A stretch of 64,000 nucleotides of DNA from Pseudomonas chlororaphis subsp. aurantiaca. Its GTDB lineage: Bacteria > Pseudomonadota > Gammaproteobacteria > Pseudomonadales > Pseudomonadaceae. The notes under the pieces are model-generated. The model searched no databases. It saw only the letters and a program-made list of their open reading frames with translations, and was not told the DNA's origin. The position numbers and the translations under genes were made by a program. Shown here piece by piece: positions 53,983 to 63,099 of the stretch (position 1 is its first letter; every line of letters begins with the position of its first letter). The stretch covers positions 1,736,001-1,800,000 of the forward strand of contig NZ_CP059162.1 of the NCBI RefSeq assembly GCF_013466605.1. The letters run 5' to 3'.

Positions 53983-54719
53983 GCGCCAGCGGCTACAACC
54001 TTTACAAAAAGTCGGCACGTGACAGCCAGTACGAATTGATCGAGCGTTATGCGCCCCTGGTCAAGCGTATTGCCTATCACCTGTTGGCGCGCCTGCCGGC
54101 CAGTGTCCAGGTCGAAGACCTGATCCAGGCCGGGATGATCGGTCTGCTCGAAGTGTCGACCAAGTACGACGCGAGCAAGGGCGCGAGTTTCGAGACGTAC
54201 GCGGGTATCCGTATCCGTGGTGCGATGCTCGATGAGGTCCGTAAAGGTGACTGGGCGCCGCGTTCGGTACATCGCAATACCCGGATGGTGAGCGATGCCA
54301 TTCGCGCAATTGAAGCTAAAACCGGTCGTGACGCTAAAGATCATGAGGTTGCGGCCGAACTTCAATTGAGTCTCGACGATTATTACGGGATTTTGAACGA
54401 CACCTTGGGCAGTCGCCTGTTCAGCTTCGACGACCTGTTGCAGGACGGCGAGCATGAAGGGCTGCATGAGGATGGCGCGAGTGCTCATCTCGAGCCGTCG
54501 CGCGACCTGGAGGACGAACGTTTCCAGGCTGCGCTGGCGGACGCGATTGCCAATTTGCCGGAGCGTGAGCGACTGGTCTTGGCGCTGTACTACGACGAAG
54601 AGCTGAACCTCAAGGAAATCGGTGAGGTCCTGGGGGTCAGCGAATCGCGGGTCAGCCAGTTACACAGCCAGTGCGCGGCCCGTTTGCGGGGGCGTTTGGG
54701 GGAGTGGCGAGCGCGCTGA
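53979..54719 (+). CDS. fliA: FliA, flagellar sigma factor (sigma28)
   Basis: Directs transcription of late flagellar and chemotaxis genes; held by FlgM until hook completion. The 246-residue protein from ATG 53979 (MSASGYNLYKKSARDSQYELIERY) has region 2 (YAPLVKRIAYHLLARLPASVQVEDLIQAGMIGLLE-type blocks), region 3 and region 4 with LPERERLVLALYYDEELNLKEIGEVLGVSESRVSQLHSQC (two blocks). Longer upstream codons in the frame belong to fleN. The predicted FliA targets in this window include fliC and fliS. Confidence 0.97.
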   Translation: MSASGYNLYKKSARDSQYELIERYAPLVKRIAYHLLARLPASVQVEDLIQAGMIGLLEVSTKYDASKGASFETYAGIRIRGAMLDEVRKGDWAPRSVHRNTRMVSDAIRAIEAKTGRDAKDHEVAAELQLSLDDYYGILNDTLGSRLFSFDDLLQDGEHEGLHEDGASAHLEPSRDLEDERFQAALADAIANLPERERLVLALYYDEELNLKEIGEVLGVSESRVSQLHSQCAARLRGRLGEWRAR

Positions 54720-54722
54720 CAG

Positions 54723-54741
54723 GCAGTGTGGGGGACACTGC
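54723..54741 (+). terminator. Hairpin after fliA
   Basis: GCAGTGT, a GGGGG loop and ACACTGC form a 7-bp stem four bases after the fliA stop. No T-run follows, so it may act as a transcript stabiliser rather than a terminator. Confidence 0.35.
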
Positions 54742-54879
54742 GGACGAGACTGGCACGACGTTGCCGGCCTCGCGGTGTGTATTCCATGCAGTCGTTGAGT
54801 GCTCTGCCTGATTGATTGAATGGCGCGTTCAGGTGCTGGACGCGTTTAAGACTGCTTGGAGGTCGAATTGGACAAGAAC

Positions 54880-55251
54880 ATGAAAATCCTCATCGTTGAT
54901 GACTTCTCAACGATGCGGCGGATCATAAAAAACCTGTTGCGTGACCTGGGTTTCACCAACACGGTCGAGGCTGACGATGGCACCACTGCCATTCCGGTCC
55001 TCAACAGTGGGAGCATCGACTTTCTGGTAACGGACTGGAACATGCCTGGCATGACCGGTATCGATCTGCTGCGCCATGTGCGCGCCGATGAAAAACTCAA
55101 GCACCTGCCGGTACTCATGGTGACCGCTGAAGCCAAGCGCGAACAGATCATCGAAGCTGCCCAGGCCGGCGTAAACGGCTATGTGGTCAAGCCCTTCACG
55201 GCCCAGGCGTTGAAAGAAAAGATCGAGAAGATCTTCGAACGCATCGGTTGA
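54880..55251 (+). CDS. cheY: CheY, chemotaxis response regulator
   Basis: Phosphorylated by CheA, binds FliM and switches rotation. The 123-residue single receiver domain has Asp52 ([17 protein letters not shown]), the acidic pair Asp7/Asp8 (LIVDDFS), Thr/Ser in MVTAEAK and Lys in VVKPFTAQ. The ATG at 54880 gives the usual MKILIVDD start; a TTG at 54868 has a better-placed GGAGG (spacing 5) and would add four residues, so the true start is uncertain. Confidence 0.96.
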   Translation: MKILIVDDFSTMRRIIKNLLRDLGFTNTVEADDGTTAIPVLNSGSIDFLVTDWNMPGMTGIDLLRHVRADEKLKHLPVLMVTAEAKREQIIEAAQAGVNGYVVKPFTAQALKEKIEKIFERIG

Positions 55252-55281
55252 GATGTGGAACCATTCCGCCACGGGGGAGCT

Positions 55282-56070
55282 ATGGAGCACAACGAATCTT
55301 CATTGGGCGATTTCGAATCGACCCTGAAAAAACACGCACTCGAACTGGTCGACAGCCTTGAGAAAGGCAAGTTCGGCGAAGCCGTGCAACTGATCCATGA
55401 GCTCAACCAGACCCGTGACCGCGGCCTGTACCAGGAAGTCGGCAAGCTCACCCGCGAGCTGCATAGCGCCATCGTCAATTTCCAGATTGACCCGCATATG
55501 CCGCAAGCCGAGGAAGTTTCACAGATCACGGATGCCACCGAGCGCCTGTCCTATGTGGTCAGGCTGACCGAGGCCGCGGCCAACCGCACCATGGATCTGG
55601 TCGAGAGCGCTACCCCGTTGGTCAATGGCCTGAGCAGCGAAGCCCAGGCCCTGAGCGCCGACTGGGGACGTTTCATGCGCCGCGAACTGGGCGCCGAAGA
55701 ATTCCGCGACCTGGCCCGCCGGGTGGACGGTTTCCTGACCCGCAGCGAGCAAGAGACGCGCGCGGTATCGAGCAACCTCAACGACATTCTGCTGGCGCAG
55801 GACTACCAGGACCTGACCGGTCAGGTGATCAAGCGCGTGACCCAGTTGGTCACCGAAGTCGAGAGCAACCTGCTCAAACTGGTCCTGATGGCCAGCCAGG
55901 TCGATCGTTTTGCCGGCATCGAACATGACCGTGAATCGATCCTCGCTGAAAAAGATCCGCAAAAACATCTGGCCAAGGGTGAAGGTCCGCAGATTCATGC
56001 CGATAAACGTGAAGACGTTGTATCCGGTCAGGACGATGTCGACGATTTGCTTTCCAGCCTTGGATTTTAG
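55282..56070 (+). CDS. cheZ: CheZ, CheY-P phosphatase
   Basis: Dephosphorylates CheY-P. The 262-residue protein from ATG 55282 (MEHNESSLGDFESTLKKHALEL) has a long helical hairpin with QDYQDLTGQVIKRV, which carries the catalytic Gln (the DLTGQVIKR motif), and a C-terminal CheY-binding helix (DVDDLLSSLGF). An in-frame start 27 bases earlier is not favoured. GGGGGAG precedes the ATG. It follows cheY by 30 bases. Confidence 0.96.
   Translation: MEHNESSLGDFESTLKKHALELVDSLEKGKFGEAVQLIHELNQTRDRGLYQEVGKLTRELHSAIVNFQIDPHMPQAEEVSQITDATERLSYVVRLTEAAANRTMDLVESATPLVNGLSSEAQALSADWGRFMRRELGAEEFRDLARRVDGFLTRSEQETRAVSSNLNDILLAQDYQDLTGQVIKRVTQLVTEVESNLLKLVLMASQVDRFAGIEHDRESILAEKDPQKHLAKGEGPQIHADKREDVVSGQDDVDDLLSSLGF
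55980..56006 (+). promoter_or_regulatory. Candidate FliA (sigma28) promoter inside cheZ, before cheA
   Basis: TGAAGGTC, an 11-base spacer and an exact GCCGATAA lie near the end of cheZ, 92 bases before the cheA ATG. The -35 matches at 5 of 8 positions. The che-mot genes downstream are FliA-dependent in P. aeruginosa as I recall, which raises the chance that it is real. Confidence 0.4.
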
Positions 56071-56097
56071 GCTCAGACCTAGTAGGAGCACCCATTA

Positions 56098-58383
56098 ATG
56101 AGCTTCGGCGCCGATGAAGAAATCCTTCAGGATTTTCTGGTTGAGGCCGGCGAGATTCTAGAGCAACTGTCCGAACAACTGGTCGAGCTGGAAAGCCGGC
56201 CGGACGATGCGGATCTGCTCAACGCAATTTTTCGCGGTTTTCACACTGTAAAAGGGGGCGCCGGCTTCCTCCAGCTCAACGAGCTGGTGGAGTGCTGCCA
56301 CATCGCCGAAAACGTGTTCGACATCCTGCGCAAGGGTGAGCGCCGCGTCGACGCGGAACTGATGGACGTGGTGCTCGAAGCACTGGACGCGGTGAATGGC
56401 ATGTTCGGCCAGGTGCGCGAGCGCACCGAGATCACCGCCGCCACTCCGGAACTGCTGGCGGCCTTGGCCCGTCTGGCCGAGCCTGCCGGAGCCGAGGAGG
56501 TCGCCGCGCCGGTGGCCGAGGTTGAGACAGTTGTTGAAACCGTTGCCGAATCGGCCGAAAGCGAGTCCGGCGATATCACCGACAGCGAGTTCGAGCAGTT
56601 GCTCGATTCGCTCAATGCCGCCAAGGCCGAGGCCGAAGCCCCGGCCGCTGTTGCTCCCGCTGTTCCCGTTGCCCCCGCGGCCGGTGGCGAAGCGGCCAGC
56701 GACGAAATTACCGACGCCGAGTTCGAGTCGCTGCTCGATCAATTGCATGGCAAAGGCCAGTTCGCACCGGATGCGGTGGCACCTTCGGCCACGGCGCCCG
56801 CCGCGGAAAAAGTCGCGGCCAGCGACGAAATCACCGATGACGAATTCGAAGCACTGCTGGATCAGTTGCACGGCAAAGGCAACTTTGCGGTAGAGGCGCT
56901 GGACTCCGCAGTGGCTGCGGCGGTACCGCCGGCTGCGCCAAGCGCGGCTGCCGCCGGTAGCGACCTGATCACCGACCAGGAATTCGAATCCCTGCTCGAC
57001 GAGCTGCATGGCAAGGGCAAGTTCTCTGAAGTACCTGCCGCCGCGACCAAGGGGAGCGCAACGGCGGTCACGGCCTCGGCGCCTGCCGCTGTCGCCAAGC
57101 CGGCAGTGAAGAAAGCCGAAGCCAAGGTCGAAGCACCGAAGCCGGCAGCCGCCGCTGCTCCGGCGCCTGCTCGTGCTCCGGCTGCCGCCCCGGCGGAAAA
57201 GCCGGTCAGCGAAGCCGAAACCACCGTGCGGGTCGATACCGCGCGGCTGGACGAAATCATGAACATGGTCGGCGAGCTGGTGCTGGTGCGTAACCGCCTG
57301 GTGCGCCTGGGGCTCAACAGCGGCGACGAAGCCATGTCCAAGGCCGTGTCGAACCTCGACGTGGTCACGGCCGACTTGCAGACCGCGGTGATGAAGACCC
57401 GGATGCAGCCGATCAAGAAGGTCTTCGGGCGCTTCCCGCGCCTGGTTCGCGACCTGGCCCGCCAGCTCAAGAAAGAGATCAACCTGGAGCTGGTCGGCGA
57501 AGAGACTGACCTCGACAAGAACCTTGTCGAGGCCCTGGCCGACCCGTTGGTGCACTTGGTGCGCAACGCCGTCGACCACGGTATCGAGTCGCCGGAAGAG
57601 CGCGAGGAGGCGGGCAAGCCCCGCGGTGGCAAGGTGGTGCTGGCGGCCGAGCAGGAAGGCGACCACATCCTGCTGTCGATCTCCGATGACGGCAAAGGCA
57701 TGGACCCGAACGTCCTGCGCGCCATTGCGGTCAAGCGTGGGGTGATGGACAAGGATGCCGCCGATCGCCTGAGCGACACCGAGTGCTACAACCTGATCTT
57801 CGCCCCGGGCTTCTCGACCAAGACCGAGATCTCCGACGTGTCCGGCCGCGGCGTGGGCATGGACGTGGTGAAGACCAAGATTTCCCAGCTCAACGGTTCG
57901 ATCAACATCTACTCGACCAAGGGCCAGGGTTCGAAGATCGTCATCAAGGTGCCGCTGACCCTGGCGATCATGCCGACCCTGATGGTGATGCTGGGCAACC
58001 AGGCGTTCGCTTTCCCGCTGGTCAACGTCAACGAAATCTTCCATCTGGACCTGTCGCGCACCAACGTGGTCGACGGCCAGGAGGTAGTGATCGTCCGCGA
58101 CAAGGCGCTGCCACTGTTCTACCTCAAGCGCTGGCTGGTCAGCTCCGCCGCTCACGAAGAGCAGCGCGAAGGCCATGTGGTGATCCTTTCGGTCGGCACC
58201 CAGCGGATCGGCTTCGTCGTCGATCAACTGGTCGGCCAGGAAGAAGTCGTCATCAAGCCATTGGGCAAGATGCTCCAGGGAACCCCGGGCATGTCTGGCG
58301 CCACCATCACCGGTGACGGCCGCATCGCCCTGATTCTCGATGTTCCGAGCATGCTCAAGCGTTACGCCGCACGGCGTATTTGA
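56098..58383 (+). CDS. cheA: CheA, chemotaxis histidine kinase with repeat-bearing linker
   Basis: Autophosphorylating kinase of the chemoreceptor array, 761 residues. P1 has His49 in [15 protein letters not shown]. Instead of an obvious P2 domain, residues 157-310 contain four repeats of about 22 residues with the core ITDxEFExLLDxLHGKG (starts near 157, 201, 242 and 288), separated by Ala/Pro linkers. P3 dimerisation starts near 375 ([25 protein letters not shown]), P4 has [20 protein letters not shown] and [10 protein letters not shown], and P5 is the CheW-like C-terminus. Confidence 0.97.
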   Translation: MSFGADEEILQDFLVEAGEILEQLSEQLVELESRPDDADLLNAIFRGFHTVKGGAGFLQLNELVECCHIAENVFDILRKGERRVDAELMDVVLEALDAVNGMFGQVRERTEITAATPELLAALARLAEPAGAEEVAAPVAEVETVVETVAESAESESGDITDSEFEQLLDSLNAAKAEAEAPAAVAPAVPVAPAAGGEAASDEITDAEFESLLDQLHGKGQFAPDAVAPSATAPAAEKVAASDEITDDEFEALLDQLHGKGNFAVEALDSAVAAAVPPAAPSAAAAGSDLITDQEFESLLDELHGKGKFSEVPAAATKGSATAVTASAPAAVAKPAVKKAEAKVEAPKPAAAAAPAPARAPAAAPAEKPVSEAETTVRVDTARLDEIMNMVGELVLVRNRLVRLGLNSGDEAMSKAVSNLDVVTADLQTAVMKTRMQPIKKVFGRFPRLVRDLARQLKKEINLELVGEETDLDKNLVEALADPLVHLVRNAVDHGIESPEEREEAGKPRGGKVVLAAEQEGDHILLSISDDGKGMDPNVLRAIAVKRGVMDKDAADRLSDTECYNLIFAPGFSTKTEISDVSGRGVGMDVVKTKISQLNGSINIYSTKGQGSKIVIKVPLTLAIMPTLMVMLGNQAFAFPLVNVNEIFHLDLSRTNVVDGQEVVIVRDKALPLFYLKRWLVSSAAHEEQREGHVVILSVGTQRIGFVVDQLVGQEEVVIKPLGKMLQGTPGMSGATITGDGRIALILDVPSMLKRYAARRI

Positions 58384-58432
58384 ATACCGGAGGGGCGGGG
58401 CCATTTGCCTTGCCCCGCCTAACGGAGTGTTT

Positions 58433-59560
58433 ATGGCAGTCAAGGTCCTGGTGGTGGACGATTCGGGGTTCTTCCGCCGCCGCGTCTCGGAAATTCTTTC
58501 AGCGGATATCAATATCCAGGTCGTCGGTACCGCGACCAACGGTAAAGAGGCGATCGATCAGGCTCTGGCGCTCAAGCCGGACGTGATCACCATGGACTAC
58601 GAGATGCCGATGATGGATGGCATCACGGCAGTGCGGCACATCATGCAGCGCTGCCCGACGCCGGTGTTGATGTTCTCCTCGCTGACCCATGAAGGCGCCC
58701 GGGTAACCCTGGATGCGCTGGATGCCGGCGCGGTGGATTTCCTGCCGAAGAATTTCGAAGACATCTCGCGCAATCCCGAGAAGGTCAAGCAACTGCTGTG
58801 CGAGAAGGTCCACAGCATCTCGCGCAGTAACCGCCGTTTCAGCAGCTACAGCGCGCCGGCGCCACAACCGGCGGCGGCACCTGCGCCTGCGCCATCGAGC
58901 ACCAGCAGTTTCAGCAGCGCGGCCCCGGCGCGTCCGGCCCCGGCGCCGATTCCTGCCCGCGCGGCGGCCACTGGCTTGTCGTCGGCCCCCAAGCGCAAGG
59001 CCTACAAACTGGTGGCCATCGGTACTTCCACCGGTGGCCCGGTGGCCCTGCAGCGGGTGCTGACCCAGTTGCCGGCCAACTTTCCGGCGCCGATTGTGCT
59101 GATCCAGCACATGCCGGCAGCCTTCACCAAGGCGTTCGCCGAGCGCCTGGACAAGCTCTGCCGGATCAGCGTCAAGGAAGCCGAGGATGGCGACATCCTG
59201 CGTCCGGGCCTGGCGCTGCTGGCACCGGGTGGCAAGCAGATGATGGTCGACGGCCGTGGCGCGGTGAAAATCCTCCCCGGCGACGAGCGTCTGAACTACA
59301 AGCCGTGCGTGGACATCACCTTCGGCTCGGCGGCCAAGTCCTACGGCGACAAAGTTCTGGCGGTGGTGCTCACCGGCATGGGCGCCGACGGTCGCGAAGG
59401 CGCGCGCCTGCTCAAGCAGGGCGGCAGCGCGGTCTGGGCCCAGGATGAAGCGAGCTGCGTGATCTACGGAATGCCGATGGCGATCGTCAAGGCGGAGCTG
59501 GCGGATGCGGTGTACGGTCTGGACGAGATCGGCAAGCACCTGGTCGAGGCCTGCCTCTGA
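58433..59560 (+). CDS. cheB: CheB, chemoreceptor methylesterase
   Basis: Removes methyl groups from receptors when phosphorylated. The 375-residue protein from ATG 58433 ([18 protein letters not shown]) has a receiver domain with Asp55 ([12 protein letters not shown]), an unusually Ala/Pro-rich linker (residues about 145-190), and the esterase domain with the catalytic Ser in [12 protein letters not shown], His in LIQHMPAAF and Asp in [11 protein letters not shown]. The frame extends into cheA without homology. Its stop overlaps the motC start by one base. Confidence 0.96.
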   Translation: MAVKVLVVDDSGFFRRRVSEILSADINIQVVGTATNGKEAIDQALALKPDVITMDYEMPMMDGITAVRHIMQRCPTPVLMFSSLTHEGARVTLDALDAGAVDFLPKNFEDISRNPEKVKQLLCEKVHSISRSNRRFSSYSAPAPQPAAAPAPAPSSTSSFSSAAPARPAPAPIPARAAATGLSSAPKRKAYKLVAIGTSTGGPVALQRVLTQLPANFPAPIVLIQHMPAAFTKAFAERLDKLCRISVKEAEDGDILRPGLALLAPGGKQMMVDGRGAVKILPGDERLNYKPCVDITFGSAAKSYGDKVLAVVLTGMGADGREGARLLKQGGSAVWAQDEASCVIYGMPMAIVKAELADAVYGLDEIGKHLVEACL

Positions 59561-60300
59561 TGGATGTTCTAAGCCTCATCGGGATCATCATGGCGTTCGT
59601 CGCCATCATCGGTGGCAACTACCTGGAAGGCGGTCATCTGTCGGCCCTGGCCAATGGTCCGGCGGCGCTGATCGTGCTGGGCGGGACCATCGGTGCGGCG
59701 TTGCTGCAGTCGCCGCTGAGCGCCTTCAAGCGGGCCATGCAGATCCTCGGCTGGATCCTGTTTCCGCCGCGGGTCGACCTGCCTGGCGGCATCGATCGCG
59801 TCGTCAACTGGAGCCTGACCGCCCGCAAGGAAGGCCTGCTGGGCCTGGAAGGCGTGGCGGATGCCGAGCCCGACACCTACTCGCGCAAGGGCCTGCAGCT
59901 GCTGGTGGACGGCGCCGAACCGGAGTCCATCCGCAGCATCCTGGAAGTGGATTTCTACACCCAGGAAAGCCGCGACATCGAAGCGGCCAAAGTCTTTGAA
60001 AGCATGGGCGGCTACGCGCCGACCATCGGCATCATCGGTGCGGTCATGGGCCTGATCCATGTCATGGGCAACCTGGCCGACCCGTCGCAGCTGGGCAGCG
60101 GTATCGCCGTGGCCTTCGTCGCGACCATCTACGGCGTGGCCAGCGCCAACCTGGTGTTGCTGCCGATCGCCGCCAAGCTCAAGTCCATAGCCTTGCGGCA
60201 GTCGCGTTATCGCGAAATGTTGCTTGAAGGAATCCTGTCGATTGCCGAAGGTGAAAACCCTCGTTCCATTGAGTTGAAGCTGCAAGGCTTCATGGACTAA
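59560..60300 (+). CDS. motC: MotC, MotA-family stator protein
   Basis: Four-helix stator subunit of the MotCD pair, which in P. aeruginosa drives swarming at high load. The 246-residue protein shows the MotA helices (SLIGIIMAFVAIIGGNYLEGG, ALIVLGGTIGAALLQSP), the conserved GAVMGLIHVM and GIAVAFVATIYGVASANLV blocks, and a C-terminal cytoplasmic part. The ATG overlaps the cheB stop. Confidence 0.95.
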   Translation: MDVLSLIGIIMAFVAIIGGNYLEGGHLSALANGPAALIVLGGTIGAALLQSPLSAFKRAMQILGWILFPPRVDLPGGIDRVVNWSLTARKEGLLGLEGVADAEPDTYSRKGLQLLVDGAEPESIRSILEVDFYTQESRDIEAAKVFESMGGYAPTIGIIGAVMGLIHVMGNLADPSQLGSGIAVAFVATIYGVASANLVLLPIAAKLKSIALRQSRYREMLLEGILSIAEGENPRSIELKLQGFMD

Positions 60301-60310
60301 GGGAATAGCC

Positions 60311-61195
60311 ATGTCACGTCGTCGCCGGCATGAGGAACACGTCAATCATGAACGCTGGCTGGTGTCCTACGCGGATTTCATCACCTTGCTGTTCGCCTTT
60401 TTCGTGGTCATGTACTCGATCTCCTCGATCAACGAGGGCAAGTACAAGGTCATCTCCGAGGCGCTGATCGGCGTGTTCACCGATTCGGACCGCGCCCTCA
60501 AGCCGATTCCCATCGGTGAGGAGCGGCCCCAGACCGTGACCCCGGCCAAGCCGCTGGTCAAGGACAGCGAGCAGACCGATGCCGGTATCGCCGGCGCCAG
60601 CGACCCGCTGAAAAGCATCGCCGACGATATCAGCGCGGCCTTTGGCGACCTGATCAGCTCCAACCAGATGACCGTGCGCGGCAACGAGCTGTGGGTCGAG
60701 ATCGAACTCAACTCCAGTCTGTTGTTCGGCAGCGGCGATGCCATGCCCAGCGACCTGGCATTCAACATCATCGACAAGGTGGCGGCGATCCTCAAACCCT
60801 TCGACAACCCGATTCACGTCGAGGGTTTTACCGACAACCAGCCGATCCAGACCGCGCAGTACCCGACCAACTGGGAGCTGTCGTCGGCCCGTTCGGCGAG
60901 CATCGTGCGGATGCTGGCGATGCAGGGGGTCAATCCGCAGCGCCTGGCTTCGGTCGGCTACGGCGAGTTCCAGCCGGTAGCCAATAACGCGACGGCCGAT
61001 GGCCGTGCCCGCAACCGTCGGGTGGTGCTGGTGGTGTCGCGCAATCTCGATGTACGCCGCAGCCTGACAGGCACCGGCACCGCCCACGCAACACCGGATG
61101 CGGCATTGAAGCGGGCTGGCACACAAACTGCACCTACGCCAGTCAAGACGCCGGGACGCGAGAGTGCCGTCAATTCTCCGTCACCGGCTTTATAA
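60311..61195 (+). CDS. motD: MotD, MotB-family stator protein
   Basis: Peptidoglycan-anchored stator subunit, 294 residues. One N-terminal membrane helix (SYADFITLLFAFFVVMYSISS) contains the essential proton-carrying Asp, and the periplasmic OmpA domain has HVEGFTDNQPIQTAQYPTNWELSSARSASIVRML (two blocks) and GYGEFQPVANNATADGRARNRRV. The extra C-terminal tail (about 40 residues, Thr/Pro/Ala-rich) is low complexity. Ten bases after motC. Confidence 0.95.
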   Translation: MSRRRRHEEHVNHERWLVSYADFITLLFAFFVVMYSISSINEGKYKVISEALIGVFTDSDRALKPIPIGEERPQTVTPAKPLVKDSEQTDAGIAGASDPLKSIADDISAAFGDLISSNQMTVRGNELWVEIELNSSLLFGSGDAMPSDLAFNIIDKVAAILKPFDNPIHVEGFTDNQPIQTAQYPTNWELSSARSASIVRMLAMQGVNPQRLASVGYGEFQPVANNATADGRARNRRVVLVVSRNLDVRRSLTGTGTAHATPDAALKRAGTQTAPTPVKTPGRESAVNSPSPAL

Positions 61196-61245
61196 CTGGG
61201 TGCTATTTCTCGGTCGGCCCGCGCCTGCCGGGAGGAACAAACTGA

Positions 61246-62034
61246 ATGAGAGTCTGGGCAGTTGCCAATCAAAAGGGTGGCGTCGGTAAGACCACCAGTT
61301 CCATCGCTTTAGCCGGATTGCTGGCCGAGGCGGGCAAGCGCGTGGTCGTGGTCGATCTCGACCCCCACGGCTCCATGACCAGCTATTTCGGCTATGACCC
61401 CGACAGCCTGGAACACAGTAACTACGACCTGTTCCTGCACAAGGGCAGCGTCCCTGAGGGCTTGCCCGGGCAGTTGCTGCTGTCGACCAGCGACGAACGT
61501 ATTTCCCTGCTGCCATCGAGCACCGCGCTCGCCACCCTGGAGCGCCAGTCGCCGGGGCAGAGCGGCCTGGGCCTGGTGATCGCCAAGAGCCTGGCGCAGC
61601 TGTGGCAGGATTTCGACTATGCGGTGATCGACAGCCCGCCGTTGCTCGGCGTGCTGATGGTCAATGCCTTGGCGGCGAGCCAGCAACTGGTGATCCCGGT
61701 GCAGACCGAGCACCTGGCGGTCAAGGGCCTGGAGCGCATGGTCAATACCTTGGCGATGATCAACCGTTCGCGCAAACAGGCGCTGCCGTTCAGCATTGTG
61801 CCGACTTTGTTCGACCGCCGGACCCAGGCGTCCCTGGGCACCTTGCGGGTGTTGCGCGACAAGTTCCCGGATGAAATCTGGCAGGGCTACATCCCGGTCG
61901 ACACACGCTTGCGCGATGCCAGCCGGGCCGGGCTGACGCCTTCGCAATTCGACGGCAAGAGCCGTGGCGTACTGGCCTATCGCGCCTTGCTCAAGCACTT
62001 GCTGGCCCAGCAACTTGTCCCGCAGGTGGCCTGA
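61246..62034 (+). CDS. ParA-family ATPase (ParC-like, chemotaxis array positioning)
   Basis: A 262-residue ParA/MinD ATPase with KGGVGKTTSSIALAGLL (P-loop residues 10-16), VVVDLDPHGSMTSYFGY and YAVIDSPPLLGVLMVNALAAS. GGGAGGAAC precedes the ATG. Its place between motD and a CheW-domain protein matches the ParC/ParP pair described in Vibrio, which positions chemotaxis arrays at the pole, and the PA1462 locus of P. aeruginosa. Function here is inferred from that context. Confidence 0.92.
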   Translation: MRVWAVANQKGGVGKTTSSIALAGLLAEAGKRVVVVDLDPHGSMTSYFGYDPDSLEHSNYDLFLHKGSVPEGLPGQLLLSTSDERISLLPSSTALATLERQSPGQSGLGLVIAKSLAQLWQDFDYAVIDSPPLLGVLMVNALAASQQLVIPVQTEHLAVKGLERMVNTLAMINRSRKQALPFSIVPTLFDRRTQASLGTLRVLRDKFPDEIWQGYIPVDTRLRDASRAGLTPSQFDGKSRGVLAYRALLKHLLAQQLVPQVA

Positions 62035-62047
62035 CGTGGCGGAGCAT

Positions 62048-62075
62048 TCAAGTCTGCTGTCGGTCTGGCCGATAA
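62048..62075 (+). promoter_or_regulatory. Candidate FliA (sigma28) promoter of the ParP-like gene
   Basis: TCAAGTCT (6 of 8 to the -35), a 12-base spacer and an exact GCCGATAA lie in the 84-base gap before the ParP-like gene, about 44 bases from its start. Spacing is one base longer than ideal. The site is intergenic, unlike most chance matches. Confidence 0.55.
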
Positions 62076-62118
62076 ACCCTACAGGTCACTGTGCTGGGTT
62101 TTATCCGTGGGCATCCTC

Positions 62119-63021
62119 ATGAACCGTCCTGTCGACGTTACATCCCGGCCGCAGCTGGCGTTGCAGTCCTACCTGGACGCGTTGTTGCAGGACGCCACCG
62201 AAGAAGAATTCGCGGTTCCCGAGGTGCTGCCGGAGGTTCAGTCAGCGGTAGAAGAGGTGGCGGTGTCGAGCGAGGTCCTGGATGAGTTCCAGGCCGCGGT
62301 GCTCGAAGAACAGGCTCGCGATGCCCAGGTCCAGCGTACGCCGCCAGCCGCGGCTGTAGTCGCGCCGGTAGCGCGGGTCGAGGAATCCGTGGTTGTCCCC
62401 GTGCTGGAGGCGCCCGCGCCATTGCCGGCCACCTTGTCGACCGTCGCGCCCTTGCTGCAAGGCCTGGTCGAGCCGGTGGTCGAGGTGCATCGGCCGCCCA
62501 GCAGCACACCACCCCCGGTGGCGGGTGACGACCGGCCGAGCTGGGCGGCGGAACCCTTCGAATGCCTGCTGTTCGATGTCGCCGGGTTGACCCTGGCGGT
62601 GCCGCTGGTCTGCCTGGGGTCGATCTACTCCCTGGCGGGGCATGAACTGACGCCGCTGTTCGGCCAGCCGGAATGGTTCCTCGGGATCCTGCCGAGCCAG
62701 GCCGGCAACCTGAAGGTGCTGGATACCGCGCGCTGGGTGATGCCCGACCGCTACCGCGACGACTTCCGCCAGGGCCTGCAGTACGTGATCTCGGTCCAGG
62801 GCTATGAGTGGGGGCTGGCGGTGCATCAGGTCAGCCGCTCGTTGCGCCTGGACCCGAACGAAATCAAATGGCGCAGCCACCGTGGCCAGCGGCCATGGCT
62901 GGCGGGTACGGTCATCGAGCACATGTGCGCGCTGCTGGACGTTTCCGAACTGGCCGAGCTGATCGCCAGCGGCGGGGCGAAACACATGGCTATCAGCAAA
63001 CCGGCGCCGAAGCCGATATAG
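62119..63021 (+). CDS. CheW-domain protein (ParP-like)
   Basis: A 300-residue protein with a long Glu/Val/Pro-rich N-terminal region (about 135 residues) and a C-terminal CheW-like domain (FECLLFDVAGLTLAVPLVCLGSIYSL, FLGILPSQAGNLKVLDTARWVMP, WGLAVHQVSRSLRL). This layout matches ParP of Vibrio, whose CheW-like domain joins the array and binds CheA. A GTG at 62107 is an alternative start that would add four residues; the ATG at 62119 is chosen. Confidence 0.88.
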   Translation: MNRPVDVTSRPQLALQSYLDALLQDATEEEFAVPEVLPEVQSAVEEVAVSSEVLDEFQAAVLEEQARDAQVQRTPPAAAVVAPVARVEESVVVPVLEAPAPLPATLSTVAPLLQGLVEPVVEVHRPPSSTPPPVAGDDRPSWAAEPFECLLFDVAGLTLAVPLVCLGSIYSLAGHELTPLFGQPEWFLGILPSQAGNLKVLDTARWVMPDRYRDDFRQGLQYVISVQGYEWGLAVHQVSRSLRLDPNEIKWRSHRGQRPWLAGTVIEHMCALLDVSELAELIASGGAKHMAISKPAPKPI

Positions 63022-63065
63022 ACCAACAACAGGCTGCGCCGACGGTGCAGCCACACAGAACACAC

Positions 63066-63085
63066 ACCGTTTCCAACGGTTTTTT
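63066..63085 (+). terminator. Hairpin terminator/attenuator before cheW
   Basis: ACCGTT, a TCC loop and AACGGT followed by TTTTT form a short intrinsic-terminator-like hairpin 15 bases before the cheW start. It would reduce read-through from the ParP-like gene into cheW if active. Confidence 0.55.
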
Positions 63086-63099
63086 GAGGGGTCAGGGGT

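Noticed and set aside
56158..58539. 793-codon open frame on the minus strand
   Set aside because: Shadow of cheA; no domain seen.
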